Notes: generated by a model from the sequence alone, not told the origin. A DNA stretch of 64,000 bases from Paulinella micropora (GCA_019918135.1 WBZZ01002383.1:60001-124000); one strand, 5' to 3'; counted from the first letter of the stretch, positions 1-11,511 are shown. Translations and numbers: made by a program.

Positions 1-28
1 TCTTTCCTATCCCAAGAAGGTTCAGGAT

Positions 29-1441
29 GTGAGGCCCTGGTTAACTCTCTTCCATAGCAATATCGCAGACCAAGAGGCAGTTATGAATGTCCCGTACCCC
101 GAACTGGTCAAGATAGAAATGATCATGAAAAAGATCGAACACCTGACTGAGTTTGATAGTTTTCGCAATAAGGTCACCAGTCTCCTTCCGGAGGAGCGAC
201 CGGGTTGGGAATCATTTGTGAAAGTGATAGAGCAGGTTGCCCAGACAGAGGAATCCAGGCGGCGGACCAAGATGAAAAAACTTTTCTCCGTCAGGGGGCG
301 GTTTTCGTTCCCTTTCATCTAAAGCTTCATCTGGTACGGGATCTAAGAGTGACCCCATAACAGTCAACCTTGTGGGAAATCAAGGTGGGAGAACACTCCA
401 TAAGGAAAGTTGTTTCAACTGTCGAGGAGACCACCAGATCAAAATATGCATCGTCCCTGGTACTCTCCCTGAGTGCCCCCGAGACGGACATGTCCCGGTG
501 AACTGCCCCATAAGAAGGAAGGCAGCGAGGATAGTTAACTTAGCTAAAGGAGTAGGAGAGCTGAGTCTAACTAAAACGAACAAGACTAAGGAGAGAAATA
601 AAGGGAGGAGAAAGATGAGACGACTGAAAGGAGAGAAGGAGAAAAGGAAGCTGAAGGCATCTGACTTCATCAAGAAGAGCACAGCTAAAACAAAGACAAT
701 TAGCCTGAATGAAGGGGGTTCTGACTCCTCTTCTTCTGATAGTTCTAAAGAAGAAGGGGAGGAGTCCGAAGTCCTGATTTGGACGACGAGTCTGTTACTC
801 TTGATGAAGAGGAAAGAGAAGAGGGAGTAGGAGAAATAGGGTACATCAACCATATGTTAAGCATCAACATGATGGAAAAAGAGGAAACGGACGAAGAAGA
901 ACCAACGCTCTCATTTGATAACACCCCACCCTTTTCCTCTTTTGGACCACAGACATCGCCACCCCACGCACCAGAACAGAACGACAGGGAGAGAGAGAGC
1001 AACACCCACGCACACGACATGCGAACTGTTCCTCAGCACGCTCATCGTCCTGTTCGTCAAACCCCAATTATTCCCCTATTGAAAGACAACCGTTTCATTA
1101 CTTCCCTTGACATGATAGGCGACCCAACACCTCTAGGGGTAATTTATCCTATGGAGGAAGGGTGGGGGCTTCGTCGTGTCAAGGGGGGTTATAGGAAAGT
1201 TTTGATGAAGTCCCGGGGTTCTACCTTACTTCACTTGCGTGAAGAAGATGGCCCACTTCTCAACCTATGGGCACAACCCATCCGAGGGAGTATGATCATC
1301 GTTTCGAACACGAAGCAGTGTGATGGGTTTAATAGGAACAACGTTCGGTGTGCCTGGAAGGTGGGGGCCGTCCGTGCTCAGAGACCGGGTCTCTCAATCC
1401 GATTCTCTCACGTCATCACCTACACACATGTCACCGCATAG
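29..1441 (+). pseudogene. Gag-like zinc-knuckle coding remnants
   Basis: Three open stretches lie in a row (29-322, 372-830, 779-1441). The middle one carries a Cys-x2-Cys-x3-His-x4-Cys cluster at residues 14-26 (CFNCRGDHQIKIC) and a second Cys/His patch (CPRDGHVPVNCP) directly after it. A long Lys/Arg/Glu tail and a Ser/Asp-rich acidic stretch follow. The first piece is Glu/Lys-rich and probably helical. The last is acidic, then Pro/His-rich, and I do not recognise it. Tandem Cys/His clusters beside a basic tail are typical of retroelement Gag, which binds RNA in the particle, so I treat this as an old retroelement fossil. No reverse transcriptase is visible nearby, and a host nucleic-acid-binding protein is an alternative. 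Confidence 0.35.
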
Positions 1442-1635
1442 ACCTGTCCCTGCTCACAGCTCAAGTGCTACTCTACCTTCTCTCACAGGCCATATGCTCC
1501 CTACTTCAACTATACAACGTTCTAACTCAAACACAGAAACGAGTGAGAACGTTGAGGTTGCAGTAGAGGGAAACGCTCAAAAGAGAGAAAAGTGAGGGGG
1601 CAGACGATATCTGACGATGATACACTACCGGGACA

Positions 1636-2150
1636 AAAAAAATCTCGGACGGGTTTAACGATCCCGGACTGAGATTTTGTTTTTAATTTCCTGGATCTTG
1701 TATCCTGGACCCAAGATCAAAAATCTTGAAACATGATTTTAATCTTGGGCCAAGGACCCATGATACCTAATCTCGGACATCAAACTTACGGACCCAAGAT
1801 TTGAATCTCGGACTTTATAAAAATCTTAGACTCAAGAAAAAAGCTTGGACGCAAGATTTAGGTCTCGGATTCATGACTTGAATCATGGTTCCAAGATTTG
1901 CTTGTCACGTATTCAGGATTGTTCAATCACCTTTCCAAGATCATTGATCTTGAGTCCATGATAAAGCCGTTGAACAGAGATTTAGTCTTGAGTCTAACCT
2001 TTATTTCATGGACACATGTTAAGAATTGAATTCAAGATATTTTTATGTTTCCAGGATTTCTAATCTTGGTCCCGAGATTAAAATCTCTGACCCAAGATTG
2101 CCATCATATTCCAAGATCAGTAATCTTGAGTCCAAGATTTGTAAACATTG
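1636..2150. repeat. Degenerate AAGATT/AATCTT minisatellite
   Basis: The stretch is built from many diverged copies of a short module around 'GGACCCAAGATT' and its partner 'AATCTTGG'. They recur every 20-35 bases in alternating form, so the region is rich in imperfect palindromes. No ORF is supported. It looks like an old, decayed minisatellite or the terminal region of an unknown element. Confidence 0.6.
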
Positions 2151-2159
2151 ACTAATGAT

Positions 2160-2700
2160 GTTAATCATGGAATAGATATTACACCATAGAATACATCTAT
2201 TCATATGTTGTATGTTGTGCCTACATGTCATAGTAGTGGAACTCTAATATCCTTATGTATTGCCATTTACCTCATACGGATATATTTACCAATACCATAT
2301 TGCTTTAGTAAATTGCCTTACTAATGCCAATATATTCCGGTAACTCTAGATTATTCTTGATATTTTCCTGCAGTGTCCTACTTTACAGTGTCCTACTTTC
2401 ACTTGACTACTTTACATATATTCTAGTCAACCTGACCAATCTAGTTCAGTTTCCTACTTTGCTCCGACATCAGATATCAATCGTCATTGAAGACTGTTCA
2501 TGGAACCTCTCTAGTTCCTTGAGTCTATCTTAAGTGATGTTCGGATAAACCAACCGACCGTAGACTCTGCGGTGATAAACCGGCAAATAATAACAAGGGC
2601 AATCTAATAGATATGACCCTTATCTGGTTATGATGCCTTGCGCACGGCGGTTTGGTTTACTATGAAGATCTTCGATTTTTTTTTTAGGAAACTCAGCTAT
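2160..2700. other. Gene-free AT-rich stretch
   Basis: No coding frame, RNA gene or repeat unit stands out here. The sequence is AT-rich, and the only ORFs are short and of hydrophobic, low-information composition. Confidence 0.5.
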
Positions 2701-2781
2701 CTCTTCGATGACTTCGAGACGTCAACGACAGCGTCAACGACAACGACTGCGACGGGATGAAAACAGGCGATCCGACGACGG

Positions 2782-3513
2782 GTGCGACGGGTGCTACTAC
2801 GAAGTTACTTCACTATGGTTAGTGAAGATGAGAACCATGAGAACGTGCATGTGTTCGACTGGACGGGAAGGCGGTCGAGACGTCGACGCCAGGCCCACGA
2901 TGGACTGCCTCCGGAGTCGATTGCGACCGGAGATGACAGCAAGACAGCCCCTTCCATTTCAGATAGGCATCATGATTTTATTAATCAGCTTGGTCTCGAC
3001 AAGATGGTCGCAGACGACAACGACGCGGCGAGGAAGGTGGCTACGGTACCCAAGAGTGGTGCAGCTACGACAGCGGCTGAGATTCCTTCAATGGTGAAGC
3101 CTGCTATAACAGACGCGACCTGTGCGGTCGAGACTGCGTCAACGGTGGGTCTGTTCGATAACAGACCCCAAGCAGGGAAGCAAACTATTCAGAATACTGC
3201 TTGCCCTTTTTCATGGTGCAATTTTGCACAGATGGTTGAGCATGGTGGCGCCCCGGATCAGGCTGCAGATGCCCAACGAGTAGGCGAAGCGATCCCACCA
3301 CCACCTACGTGTCCTCTGCCTTCGACGCCGAAGCGTGGACCCCCTCCCCTGCCTACCTCGCCCCCACCCCCCTTGCCAACGAAGAAGATTGGACACTCAT
3401 CTCGGATTGTGAAACAGACTGGCGACACTGGGCAACTCGGCTCCTTTGATTTTCTTTTGGGCAACTATCGTGCTCCTTTGGAACCTGTACCTGCGTGCCC
3501 TCGTGCCCCTTAG
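2782..3513 (+). CDS. Unrecognised Pro-rich protein or exon
   Basis: A 243-codon open frame whose more likely ATG is about 11 codons in (MVSEDENHE...). The N-terminal third has an Arg-rich patch (RRSRRRRQ) that could act as a nuclear-localisation or nucleic-acid-binding segment. The middle is Ala/Thr/Val-rich. The C-terminal third has Pro clusters (IPPPPTCPLP, GPPPLPTSPPPPLP) like those that bind SH3 or WW domains. The frame is more GC-rich than its AT-rich surroundings, which supports real coding. No catalytic domain is recognised. The preceding bases (about 2700-2780, CGACGNNN-rich) are repetitive. It may be one exon of a longer gene or an element-borne protein. Confidence 0.35.
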   Translation: MRRVLLRSYFTMVSEDENHENVHVFDWTGRRSRRRRQAHDGLPPESIATGDDSKTAPSISDRHHDFINQLGLDKMVADDNDAARKVATVPKSGAATTAAEIPSMVKPAITDATCAVETASTVGLFDNRPQAGKQTIQNTACPFSWCNFAQMVEHGGAPDQAADAQRVGEAIPPPPTCPLPSTPKRGPPPLPTSPPPPLPTKKIGHSSRIVKQTGDTGQLGSFDFLLGNYRAPLEPVPACPRAP

Positions 3514-3519
3514 GGCAAA

Positions 3520-4420
3520 CTTCAACAGAAATAGAATACGATAGGCAGGTTATTTGTTTTAGATATAGTGACGAAATAGGAGAGGAAGAAATGAGAGATG
3601 AAGAGACAGATTCTCACAGCACGACAACAAACAGACAGACAAAGTCACAAAAGAAGATAGAGACTCAGACAGAGACGACTGAGACATAGACACTTACAGA
3701 GTCACAAGAGATTGAAAGACAGAGTAAGTTTGGAATTTCGTATAGACGAAAGCTAAAGAGAAAAGTGAGAAAAGTGCAGAGACACACACTCACACACGCA
3801 CGCAGGAGTAATTGACTCACAAGAAAGAAATAAGAGTGAAAGAGTGAAATATAGACAGATAGAGAGGGACAAACACAGACAGTAGTAGAGACATACCAGA
3901 CACCAACAACGACATGCATAAACTGTGTCCCATTTCCATAATTGTATACTCATCTGTGTGTACATGCATTGCAAAGCATTTTTGTGTGTTGTCTGATGAA
4001 TGTGCAACATCAAATGTGTGTTTGTTGCATCAAATGTTGTGTTGTGACATGCTTTCACACACGAACATTTTGTCTGGTCTGTGGTGTGAATTGAGTGATA
4101 TGCCTGACATAGTGTCATTTTCACGTGAACTTTTTCCACATACGTTCTCATCGTGGCTTCAAGCATTTGTCTGTTATTCATGCTTATGTTCACACAAACA
4201 AAACACGTTATTTGTGTAGTTTGGATTGTTTTTCTTTGTTGTTCACTTATGTTTCGTCACAATGTGACAACATCAGTAGTATAGGGTCGCACTTCGGCAC
4301 ACTTTTTCAAGACATACCACCCGCCACCAGAGACACACACCGGCCGGCCCGCGGGGACAAATGGCAACGAAAGGTAAGTAGTGGAAACTGACAACAAAAT
4401 GATACACATAGCCTTTCTCA
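3520..4420. other. Low-complexity, gene-free stretch
   Basis: About 3540-3900 is purine/CA-rich (repeated AGAGACAGA and CACACAC runs). About 3910-4300 is TG/CA-rich with many TGTG and CACA words. No convincing coding frame is present. The left edge of the Polinton-like element probably lies at or just after the end of this stretch, but I could not find its terminal repeat. Confidence 0.5.
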
Positions 4421-4650
4421 ACATTGAACACAGTCACAGCTGTCAATTTGCGAAAAAAGAAATATATCGGGTTTTGCGAATTTTCTTTACTTTTTTGTTA
4501 AAGTTTCTGTTAGATAGAAAAATGAAATAGAATTAATCAGCCAAAACTTCAACCATATGATTATACCAAAATCGTCTAATCATATAAGCGTTTTCGCTTC
4601 TGTTTTTCTGTTTTTTGCGAACCATAAAGCTTATTCATACCCCTCATATA

Positions 4651-5136
4651 ATGTCATTAAATCTCATACCAAACAATGTAAAAGATAAATATATTTGGAA
4701 AGAACAGTTTAAAGCAAGTAGTTATAGCTTGAATAAACTAAATGAATTGAAAATAAAGGCAGATAAAGAGATTGAAAAAGACGAAGCGATAATTGAGAAT
4801 ATGAACAAAGAGTTGATGAATAAGAAAGAGAGGCGAGATGCGTTGAAAGAGACGATATATGAAAGAGAGAAGGAGAGAGACGAGATAGAAGAAGACTTAA
4901 TGGAGGATAGACGAAATAAGTTGAAGAAAAGAAAGATTGAGAGTGAAATAAGATTGATGAAGCATTGGAAGAAGCAGAATAGAGGAATGATAGTGGCAGA
5001 GGAGTTTGTTAAGATGGAAAAAATGATTGAAAAAGGAACGACATTTACAGAAGCATGTATGATGATGAAAAGATTAGATGAAATAGGGATAGACGTAGGG
5101 GAAGGTAATAGAAATATGAATAAAGCGTATAGATAA
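4651..5136 (+). CDS. Lys/Glu-rich coiled-coil protein
   Basis: The ATG at 4651 opens a 161-codon frame, chosen over a non-ATG extension to 4615. From about residue 25 to 120 the protein is almost wholly Lys, Glu, Arg, Asp and Met with a heptad-like spacing of Leu/Ile/Met, which predicts a long coiled coil. The end (about 125-161) is less charged. No enzyme motif is seen. It lies at the left side of the Polinton-like block and shares its AT-rich codon use, so I place it in that element as a possible structural or scaffold protein. That role is inference from composition and position only. Confidence 0.5.
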   Translation: MSLNLIPNNVKDKYIWKEQFKASSYSLNKLNELKIKADKEIEKDEAIIENMNKELMNKKERRDALKETIYEREKERDEIEEDLMEDRRNKLKKRKIESEIRLMKHWKKQNRGMIVAEEFVKMEKMIEKGTTFTEACMMMKRLDEIGIDVGEGNRNMNKAYR

Positions 5137-5225
5137 TTGATTTTATATAAGTCCTGGGCACGACATTAAACTACCCCTACATATACATACATAGTTTGTC
5201 CCTGTCTATGTATGTGTAGGTCGCG

Positions 5226-5711
5226 ATGGCTGAGCAGCAACCTCCTGCTGCGGCTGACCCTGATATTGAAGTAATCATTTCTATTTTTGTTTCTTTATTT
5301 ACCTGCTGTATGCTTATTTAGGAGCTGGCAGAAGGTGTTCAGGCGGTTAACGTGAATGTACCGCGCGAATTAGTAGGCAGGGGTGCTGGGCGTAAGAAGG
5401 GCGCAAAAAAAGGAGGCCGAAAAGCTGGAACTCCAAACGCACCAAGAAGGTTAGCAAATGATTATTTCGCGTCCATGAACAAAGAAGCAGGAACAGCTAT
5501 CGTTTTTGCTGAGGCAAAAGAAGGCAGAGTGTTTACTCCAGGATGGGGATACAAATCTGATCCCAAAATAGCTGAACCATATGTTGTAGCTTACACTGAT
5601 GGTTCATACGCTCTTTTCAGAAAGTGGGCTAACATTCAACCTATTTCAAATAACCACGAAATGGTTATCAAATCGGCGTACAAAGCAGAGTTTAATGCTG
5701 GTGTTGAATAA
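5226..5711 (+). CDS. Unrecognised basic protein with a candidate intron
   Basis: An ATG at 5226 (MAEQQPPAAADP) opens a short frame that meets a GTAATC donor at 5271. A pyrimidine-rich stretch ending in TTTAG closes at 5321, giving a candidate 51-nt GT-AG intron after which the open frame continues to 5711. The downstream part begins Lys/Gly/Arg-rich (GRKKGAKKGGRKAG), then forms a compact segment with Trp, Tyr and Phe residues (GWGYKSDPK, YTDGSYALFRKW) that looks like a small folded domain. I do not recognise it. It sits between the coiled-coil gene and the convergent integrase. It may be an element DNA-binding or virion protein, or a host gene caught in the block. The intron has the size of others in this window. 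Confidence 0.5.
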
Positions 5712-5798
5712 AGTAGAAAAGAGGATTGATGAAAAACTTTTTTAATGACTTAGCTTCCGGTTTCATTAATTACATCTATCGATGTAGTCGATAATAAC

Positions 5799-6822
5799 TT
5801 ACAAATCAAGTATCTCTTTTTTCTTCTTAATCCGGGCACTACTACGAATATTCTCCGGTTTTATATCTAATGATTTTAATAAGTGGCCTGTCTTTTTTTC
5901 CTTAGTTACTTCCTTGACTTTATCAGCTAGTTGAGGTTTAACTTCTCCCGGTTCTTGTTCGTTCATTTTGGACTTTAATAATTGTTGAGGACTGACTAGT
6001 TCGTTTTCACCGAGTATTAACTTAAAGCCTTTCCGGCCTTTTACTGTATATACTTTCTTTGAGTATTGAACATCACCCTTAGAAAAAACGGTTCGTTCTA
6101 GCTCTTTTCTTACGGTTGAGCCCTTAGGAAATTTATTAATAAGAACAGCTCTATATATTTCTTGATCGTTTTTCTTTTTGCCATCATAGACTTCCATAGG
6201 TGTGGCTTTTATTGTATTATGGAATGTATTATTATAATTTCCACAATTTCATAAATGTAAGGAACCCAAATAAAATTATCATTAACTTCCCACATAAAAT
6301 TTAAATCGTTTCTTATTGTTCTAATAAATCTATCTACTATGCCCATAGTTCGGTGGTCGCCAACTTCGTTAGTTGTATGTTGAATTCCATTTTCTTTGAA
6401 GTATTCGGCAACTTGCCCTTTATATTCACTGCCGTTGTCAGACGTAATTCTTTTAGGTTTAGGCATTTCTTCAATCCCTCTAATACTTCACTGGTTGTTT
6501 TATTTTTGATCGGTTCAATCCAACCACGACGAGAATAAACATCAATCATTACTAAACCAAAATTGTAGTTTTTGTTTCCTTTCTTAGTAGCTATTTTAGA
6601 CATATCCATAAGGTAAATAAACACTTGGCTTAATGGTTCAGGTTCAGGGGCTAGTATAGTATTCCATTTTTTAGGGTTATTAGATTGATGGTGTATTTCA
6701 GAAGCCTCTTCAATTTTCTGTTTTTCAAGTTCTTCTTCATTTAGCGGAGACTCCGCCTCCGCACCTCCGGTTTCAGTATTTTGTGTATCGCCTACAGCGA
6801 TAGCTGTATGTTTATGGTCCAT
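5799..6822 (-). pseudogene. Retroviral-type (Polinton) integrase, broken
   Basis: Minus-strand readable pieces match the DDE integrase core used by retroviruses and Polintons, which joins element ends to host DNA. The upstream piece has LVMIDVYSRRGWIEPIKNKT, carrying the first catalytic Asp in the usual hydrophobic strand. The next has ITSDNGSEYKGQVAEYF (second Asp) and the helix region with DRFIRTIRN. The downstream piece (5799-6197) is a basic C-terminal domain with a small beta-rich region (KGDVQYSKKVYTVKGRKGF) like the chromo/SH3-type ends of such enzymes. The copy is broken, with about two breaks. A dispersed 25-bp element repeat lies inside its N-terminal coding region. Confidence 0.8.
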
Positions 6823-6906
6823 TGCTATATGCGACTAAAATAGGAAGGTAGTTTATCACAATATATAAAAGTAATAAGTCGTGCATAAAGTATATATATT
6901 AGAACT

Positions 6907-7401
6907 TTAAAAATATCTTTGAAACATCATTGTTTCTTTTTTTGGTTTCTCGGGTTGTTGATTATAAACATTAACTGATATGTTTGATTTCTTACCTTTA
7001 CCTTTCTTAGGCTGTTCTTCTTCCTCAGATTCGCTATCCTCGCTATCTTCTTCCACTTTCTTTTTTACCATTTTCTTCGCCTTCTTCTGTTTGGTTTTAA
7101 GTTTCATCTGTGATATTTTATCCGCAATGAGGTCAACGAAATCGTGTTCAACCTCTTCTTCGCTTTCACTGCTTTCATCACTTTTCTCACCGTCCCGCCC
7201 ATCAATCATATCCTTTGCCAACTGCTTCTCAGTAATGTGGTCCATCTTTTCGTCATCAGTCATTTCTTTTACATTTTTCGCCTCTTCCTCAGCAAGTAGT
7301 TCCCTGGCCCTCTCAATCTTTCTCTGCCTCGCATATTGCTTCTTCATTACAGTCGCTTTTTCAAGGTTCTTTATGGCAATCTCTCTATTACCTCTCGGCA
7401 T
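6907..7401 (-). CDS. Charged basic/acidic protein of the Polinton-like block
   Basis: The start at 7401 (MPRGNREIAIKNLEKATV) is preferred over an upstream extension because the extension crosses a repeat. The 164-residue protein has a Lys/Arg/Glu-rich helical N-terminal part, an acidic Ser/Glu patch (SDESSESEEEVEHD), a Lys-rich stretch (KQKKAKKMVKKKVEED), a second acidic Ser run and a short C-terminal tail. Alternating acidic and basic low-complexity blocks suggest a nucleic-acid or core-binding protein. I recognise no family. It runs divergently from the fibre gene, and a dispersed 25-bp element repeat (7471-7495) lies between them, so the gap may hold both promoters. Confidence 0.55.
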   Translation of the reverse strand: MPRGNREIAIKNLEKATVMKKQYARQRKIERARELLAEEEAKNVKEMTDDEKMDHITEKQLAKDMIDGRDGEKSDESSESEEEVEHDFVDLIADKISQMKLKTKQKKAKKMVKKKVEEDSEDSESEEEEQPKKGKGKKSNISVNVYNQQPEKPKKETMMFQRYF

Positions 7402-7499
7402 TGTTTGTTTCGGTTGTATATCTAACCAAAAATAATTTTTATTCGGATTAATTATTATCCTAAATATACAGCAGAGACTCCGCCTCCGCACCTCCACAG

Positions 7500-10400
7500 G
7501 TTTTGGTGAAGCTTTTTCAAAAGGTTCAATGAGTCAATATAAGTCGCTCTTAGGCTTGTCTGAAATTGCGGTGGACTCACTAGATATAAAAAATTTAGAC
7601 CTCACCAAACTAATATTATTGGCTTAAACACAGATAGGGTGCCAGAAGATGCTGACCCTGTAAATCTTTATTACACTGACGGCCGATTCGATGCGAGATT
7701 ATCTACCAAATCAACAACAGGCATTAAAGAAGGAAGCCGTTTATACTATACAGAGCAACGAGTTAGGGACAACGACGAGGTTAAAGCCTCAACTCAACAC
7801 CGTTCGAATACAAGTAATCCGCACCAAACCAGCCTCTATAATTTGATAGACACAAACATATACGCACCAGTGGTCGGTCAATACTTAACATACAACGATG
7901 TGGATGGTAAATGGAGGAATACAGCCCTCGGTTCAATTGACACACTCTCTGATGTAGTCATTACAGCACCAGTGGCGATGAATAGTTATCTAACATATAA
8001 CTCAATAAACTGGGTAAATAAAACATTTCCGATAAATGTGGATGAATTCGGCAATATTAGTATGGGAAGGAAGAATATAACAGGTGTTAATTTACTAAAT
8101 ACCAAAGATGTTGATGAATGGATATTTGAGCATAATGATAATAATGATAAAGTTTCAGCGAGTGGAAGTATAGATAGCCACAGCGATGTGACAATATCAG
8201 GCTTCCCCGCAGATAATCAATTACTCATTTATAGCACAGGACAATAGAGAAACACCACACCACCCTTTCTTAGATTAGACGGCACTGCTAGTATGACAGG
8301 AGGACTAAATATGGGGGGGTTTGCTATTTCGGGAGCTTCTACGTATAATGGAATTAATCTCGCAAATCTCGCAGTTGATGGTTCGGTGGTTAAACTAACA
8401 GGAGACCAAACCATGGGAGGAATTAAAACATTTAGCAGTATAATAAATGCGAGTGCGGGGATTGATATTAAAAGCCAAAGCATAACAAATGTAAATCAAC
8501 TAAATGGCAGGTCTATCACAACTTGGCTATCAGAGCATGATACGAACACGGCGAAAGTGTCGGCGAGTGGAAGTATTGATACACATAGCGACGTGATTAT
8601 AACAACAGCAACAGATAATCAACTACTCATTTATAGCACTGGACAATGGAGAAACACAAACTCACCCTTTCTTAGATTAGACGGCACTGCTAGTATGACG
8701 GGAGGACTAAATATGGGAAACCAAAGCATATCAAATGTGAATCTGGTTGATGGTGTGGATGTTTCTGTTCTTGATCTTCGGCAGTTAAAACCTTAGGAAA
8801 CCAAACCATAGCAGGAATTAAGACATATAGCAGTGGCGTTGAAATAACTGGAAATTCAATCAATTCAACAACAAAGGGAACATTCATGGTTTTCAATTCT
8901 ACCAGTAATATTGGGTCTATTGCTAGTTTGGATATGAACACTGCAACATATTACAACTTTGAAATTTCTGCGAAAAAAATAAGTTTTATTATTGACGGGA
9001 CGATTGTTTCGTGGTTTAATGCTACTGGATTAGATTGTAATAGCAGTCGGATTGTTAATCTAGGAGCACCACAAAATGCGAATGAAGCGGTAAATAGACA
9101 ATATCTGGATGACAATTGTGTGAAACGAACAACAGACCAAACCATAACAGGAAGTAAACATTTAATGGGGCGAGCAATAAAATATCTAACTCTAACGAAC
9201 AACGCCGATTTTAATAATCAAACTATCATTAATGGTGGAAATATAACATATAATGGGGCGAGGGTATTAAACCAAAATGGAGGAGATATATTCTTTTCGC
9301 AGACATCGGGTGATTATCAATATTTCTTATTTACTCTAAATACTGCTACAAGTGGAACCGCGAACCAACGAGGTTATGTATTTACGAATGTAGCATTTGA
9401 TGCAAAAGGAGCAGGTCTTTATATTTCAAAACTTTTGGATAATAAAAGTGCTTCGTCTGACATTGTCCGTTTTAACAATGCTGGCGGTATGCGGTTTTAT
9501 GGTGCTTTGGATATGAACTCAAACAGCATAACAAATGGTGGAACAATAACGGGAACAACAATTACTTCAAACGCAGGAATAACTACAACTACATTAACGG
9601 CGAGCGGATTATTAACAGCAGATGGCGGTTGTAAGTTATCTATTCAAAATAAAGTAGATGGAGGAAATGGGCAGGGTATATTTCTGTGGGATACAGACAA
9701 CGCAGGATGGGGGATTTATATGGCTCAGCCAGGGGCAGGTAAAAGTCTATCTGGGGGGTCTGCGGTTGCAGGCAACGATATTTCAGGCTTTGCTATAAGA
9801 TGTAGGTCTGGTTTTGCTTCGGCGGATGGTTTTGTGTGGGAAAATTCTAATGAGCAATTGTTAATGTCATTGAATGGGGCAAACGGGACTTTATGGACAA
9901 AAGGGTTAATAACGGCTAGTGCGGGTATATCAACAACAACATTAACAACGAGCGATAAAATAACAACAGCACTAGGCAAACCGATAATCATAGGCAACTC
10001 AACAAAAGGAACAGAAGAGCAACAGGCGGATTAGAGTTATATGGAACAGCGAGCGACCCCGCGGGGCCACATATACAGGCAATAACAACGGCGGATGCTT
10101 ATCCAACATTTCAACAACTAAACTAGACACACGATAATGTCAATTTAAGTTTTGATGCTTATTTTGATGGCACGAACTGGAAATCAAGCCACAGCGGTTC
10201 AAACTTTCTAATTCAAAAAGGTGGTAAACTCGCTTTTTATTATAAATCAGGAATAACGGCTGGAAACAATATATCTTTCACTGAGGCGATGAACATAAAC
10301 ACAGCGGGATTATTAACTGCGAATGCGGGATTACATACTCTGGGGTGCTAACGACCACAACTAATAATGGAGCGAAAATAGGAATTCAAGGACAAACAGA

Positions 10401-11077
10401 CGGGGGTGGTAACCGCGGAATATTTATTTGGGATACCAATGATTCAGCGTGGGGGATTTATGTCTCAGTCTGGGGGGAATAAGTCATTAAGTGGAGGAAC
10501 AGCACCAGCAGGAGGAGTAGGCGGAGGATTAACTTCTTATGCTATTAGATTTAGAGTGAATAATTCTTCAAAGAGTGGGTTCATATGGGAGAATAGTTCA
10601 AATACTGCTTTAATGTCTTTGAAAGCAAGTGACGGACAATTATGGGTATTGTCTAATCCAATTCAATATTCAGACAGGAGAAAAAAAGAAGATATAAAGG
10701 AATGCTTAGGCTTAGATTTTATTAATAAGTTAAATCCAGTCTGCTATCGTATGATTGATGACAACAAGAAACAAAGAACGGGTTTGATAGCACAGGAATT
10801 AGAAATCGTATTAACAGAAATGGATACGCTAGATTTTGGCGGTTTTATAAAAGAAACAATTATGGTGCCGTGTCCAAAGCAAAGAAAAGAATGCGAATTG
10901 AAGGGTGTGAGCGTTAATCCAGAAGATGTTAAATGTGTTGATAGTGGTGATGTCGGTTATGGTATAGGTTATTCAGAGTTTATCGCACCATTAATTAAGG
11001 CCGTTCAACAATTATCAGAAAAGGTGATTAATTTAGAAAAGCAAAATAATAATCTAACTAATGATATAGCCGATTAA
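7500..11077 (+). pseudogene. Fibre-like protein with S74-type chaperone end, broken
   Basis: Several plus-strand readable pieces (7639-8247, 8293-8796, 8886-10034, 10406-11077) form one repetitive fibre-like region. The body is rich in Gly, Asn, Thr and Ser with repeated modules. DNQLLIYSTGQ followed by PFLRLDGTASMTGGLNM occurs twice (about 8211 and 8610), and SNAGITTTTL/SAGISTTTL-type repeats recur later. The last piece has SDRRKKEDIKECLGLDFINK and RTGLIAQELE, the hallmark of the Peptidase S74 intramolecular chaperone, which trimerises phage and virus fibres and then cuts itself off. A coiled-coil tail (QQLSEKVINLEKQNNNL) fits that family. Here it would be an attachment fibre of the Polinton-like particle. 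About three to four breaks. Confidence 0.7.
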
Positions 11078-11108
11078 AAAAACCAATTAGCAGAAATCCG
11101 TAATAACA

Positions 11109-11456
11109 ATGCCCCCTAGATTACACCCTCCACCTCCACTCATTGATATGGCAGATGGCGAACTAACACCAGAGTTGAAAAATCGTGTTTTGGATATTTC
11201 GTTGAAGAATGAAGAAAAAAAAGTAGAGCACGAATTAGAAGATAACTGGAATTGTTGTTGTATCAAAAACAGACCAACTGACAGCCGACTTATTAAGTAT
11301 CTGTTTCAAATGGGTATCATTATCGCAATTATAACCCTTTGTATCGTAAGGCTATCTGAAAAGAACTTACCGTGCGAGACAGCCAACACTTATGTAGGTA
11401 TTTTAACACTATTGATTGGAATATGCCTTCCATCACCTTCTTCAAGTAAGAAATGA
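11109..11456 (+). CDS. Small two-helix membrane protein
   Basis: A 115-codon frame with a Pro-rich N-terminus (MPPRLHPPPPLIDMADG), a charged Lys/Glu segment, a CCC motif (NWNCCCIKN) and two hydrophobic segments of about 18 residues (around YLFQMGIIIAIITLCIV and YVGILTLLIGICL). They are separated by a short polar loop with one Cys. This predicts a two-pass membrane protein with a cytoplasmic or internal N-terminus. It directly follows the fibre gene (about 30 bp gap) and is followed by a palindromic repeat, so the two may be co-expressed. Small membrane proteins are common in Polinton-like viruses, but I cannot name a family. Confidence 0.6.
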   Translation: MPPRLHPPPPLIDMADGELTPELKNRVLDISLKNEEKKVEHELEDNWNCCCIKNRPTDSRLIKYLFQMGIIIAIITLCIVRLSEKNLPCETANTYVGILTLLIGICLPSPSSSKK

Positions 11457-11475
11457 AAGGGGATACCCCTTTCGA

Positions 11476-11511
11476 ACCCCACTGCGGGGTTGTAGGGGCT
11501 TGCCCCTACTA
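11476..11511. repeat. Palindromic repeat family 2, copy 1
   Basis: Two adjacent small hairpins: AACCCC/GGGGTT around ACTGC, then GTAGGGG/CCCCTAC around CTTG. It lies just after the stop of the membrane-protein gene. Related palindromes recur at 12184-12213, 13697-13715 and 23412-23445. Confidence 0.7.

Noticed and set aside
3665-4391. ORFs on both strands in the GACA/CACA/TGTG-rich stretch
   Set aside because: Composition follows the low-complexity repeats, both strands are open, and there is no domain-like sequence.
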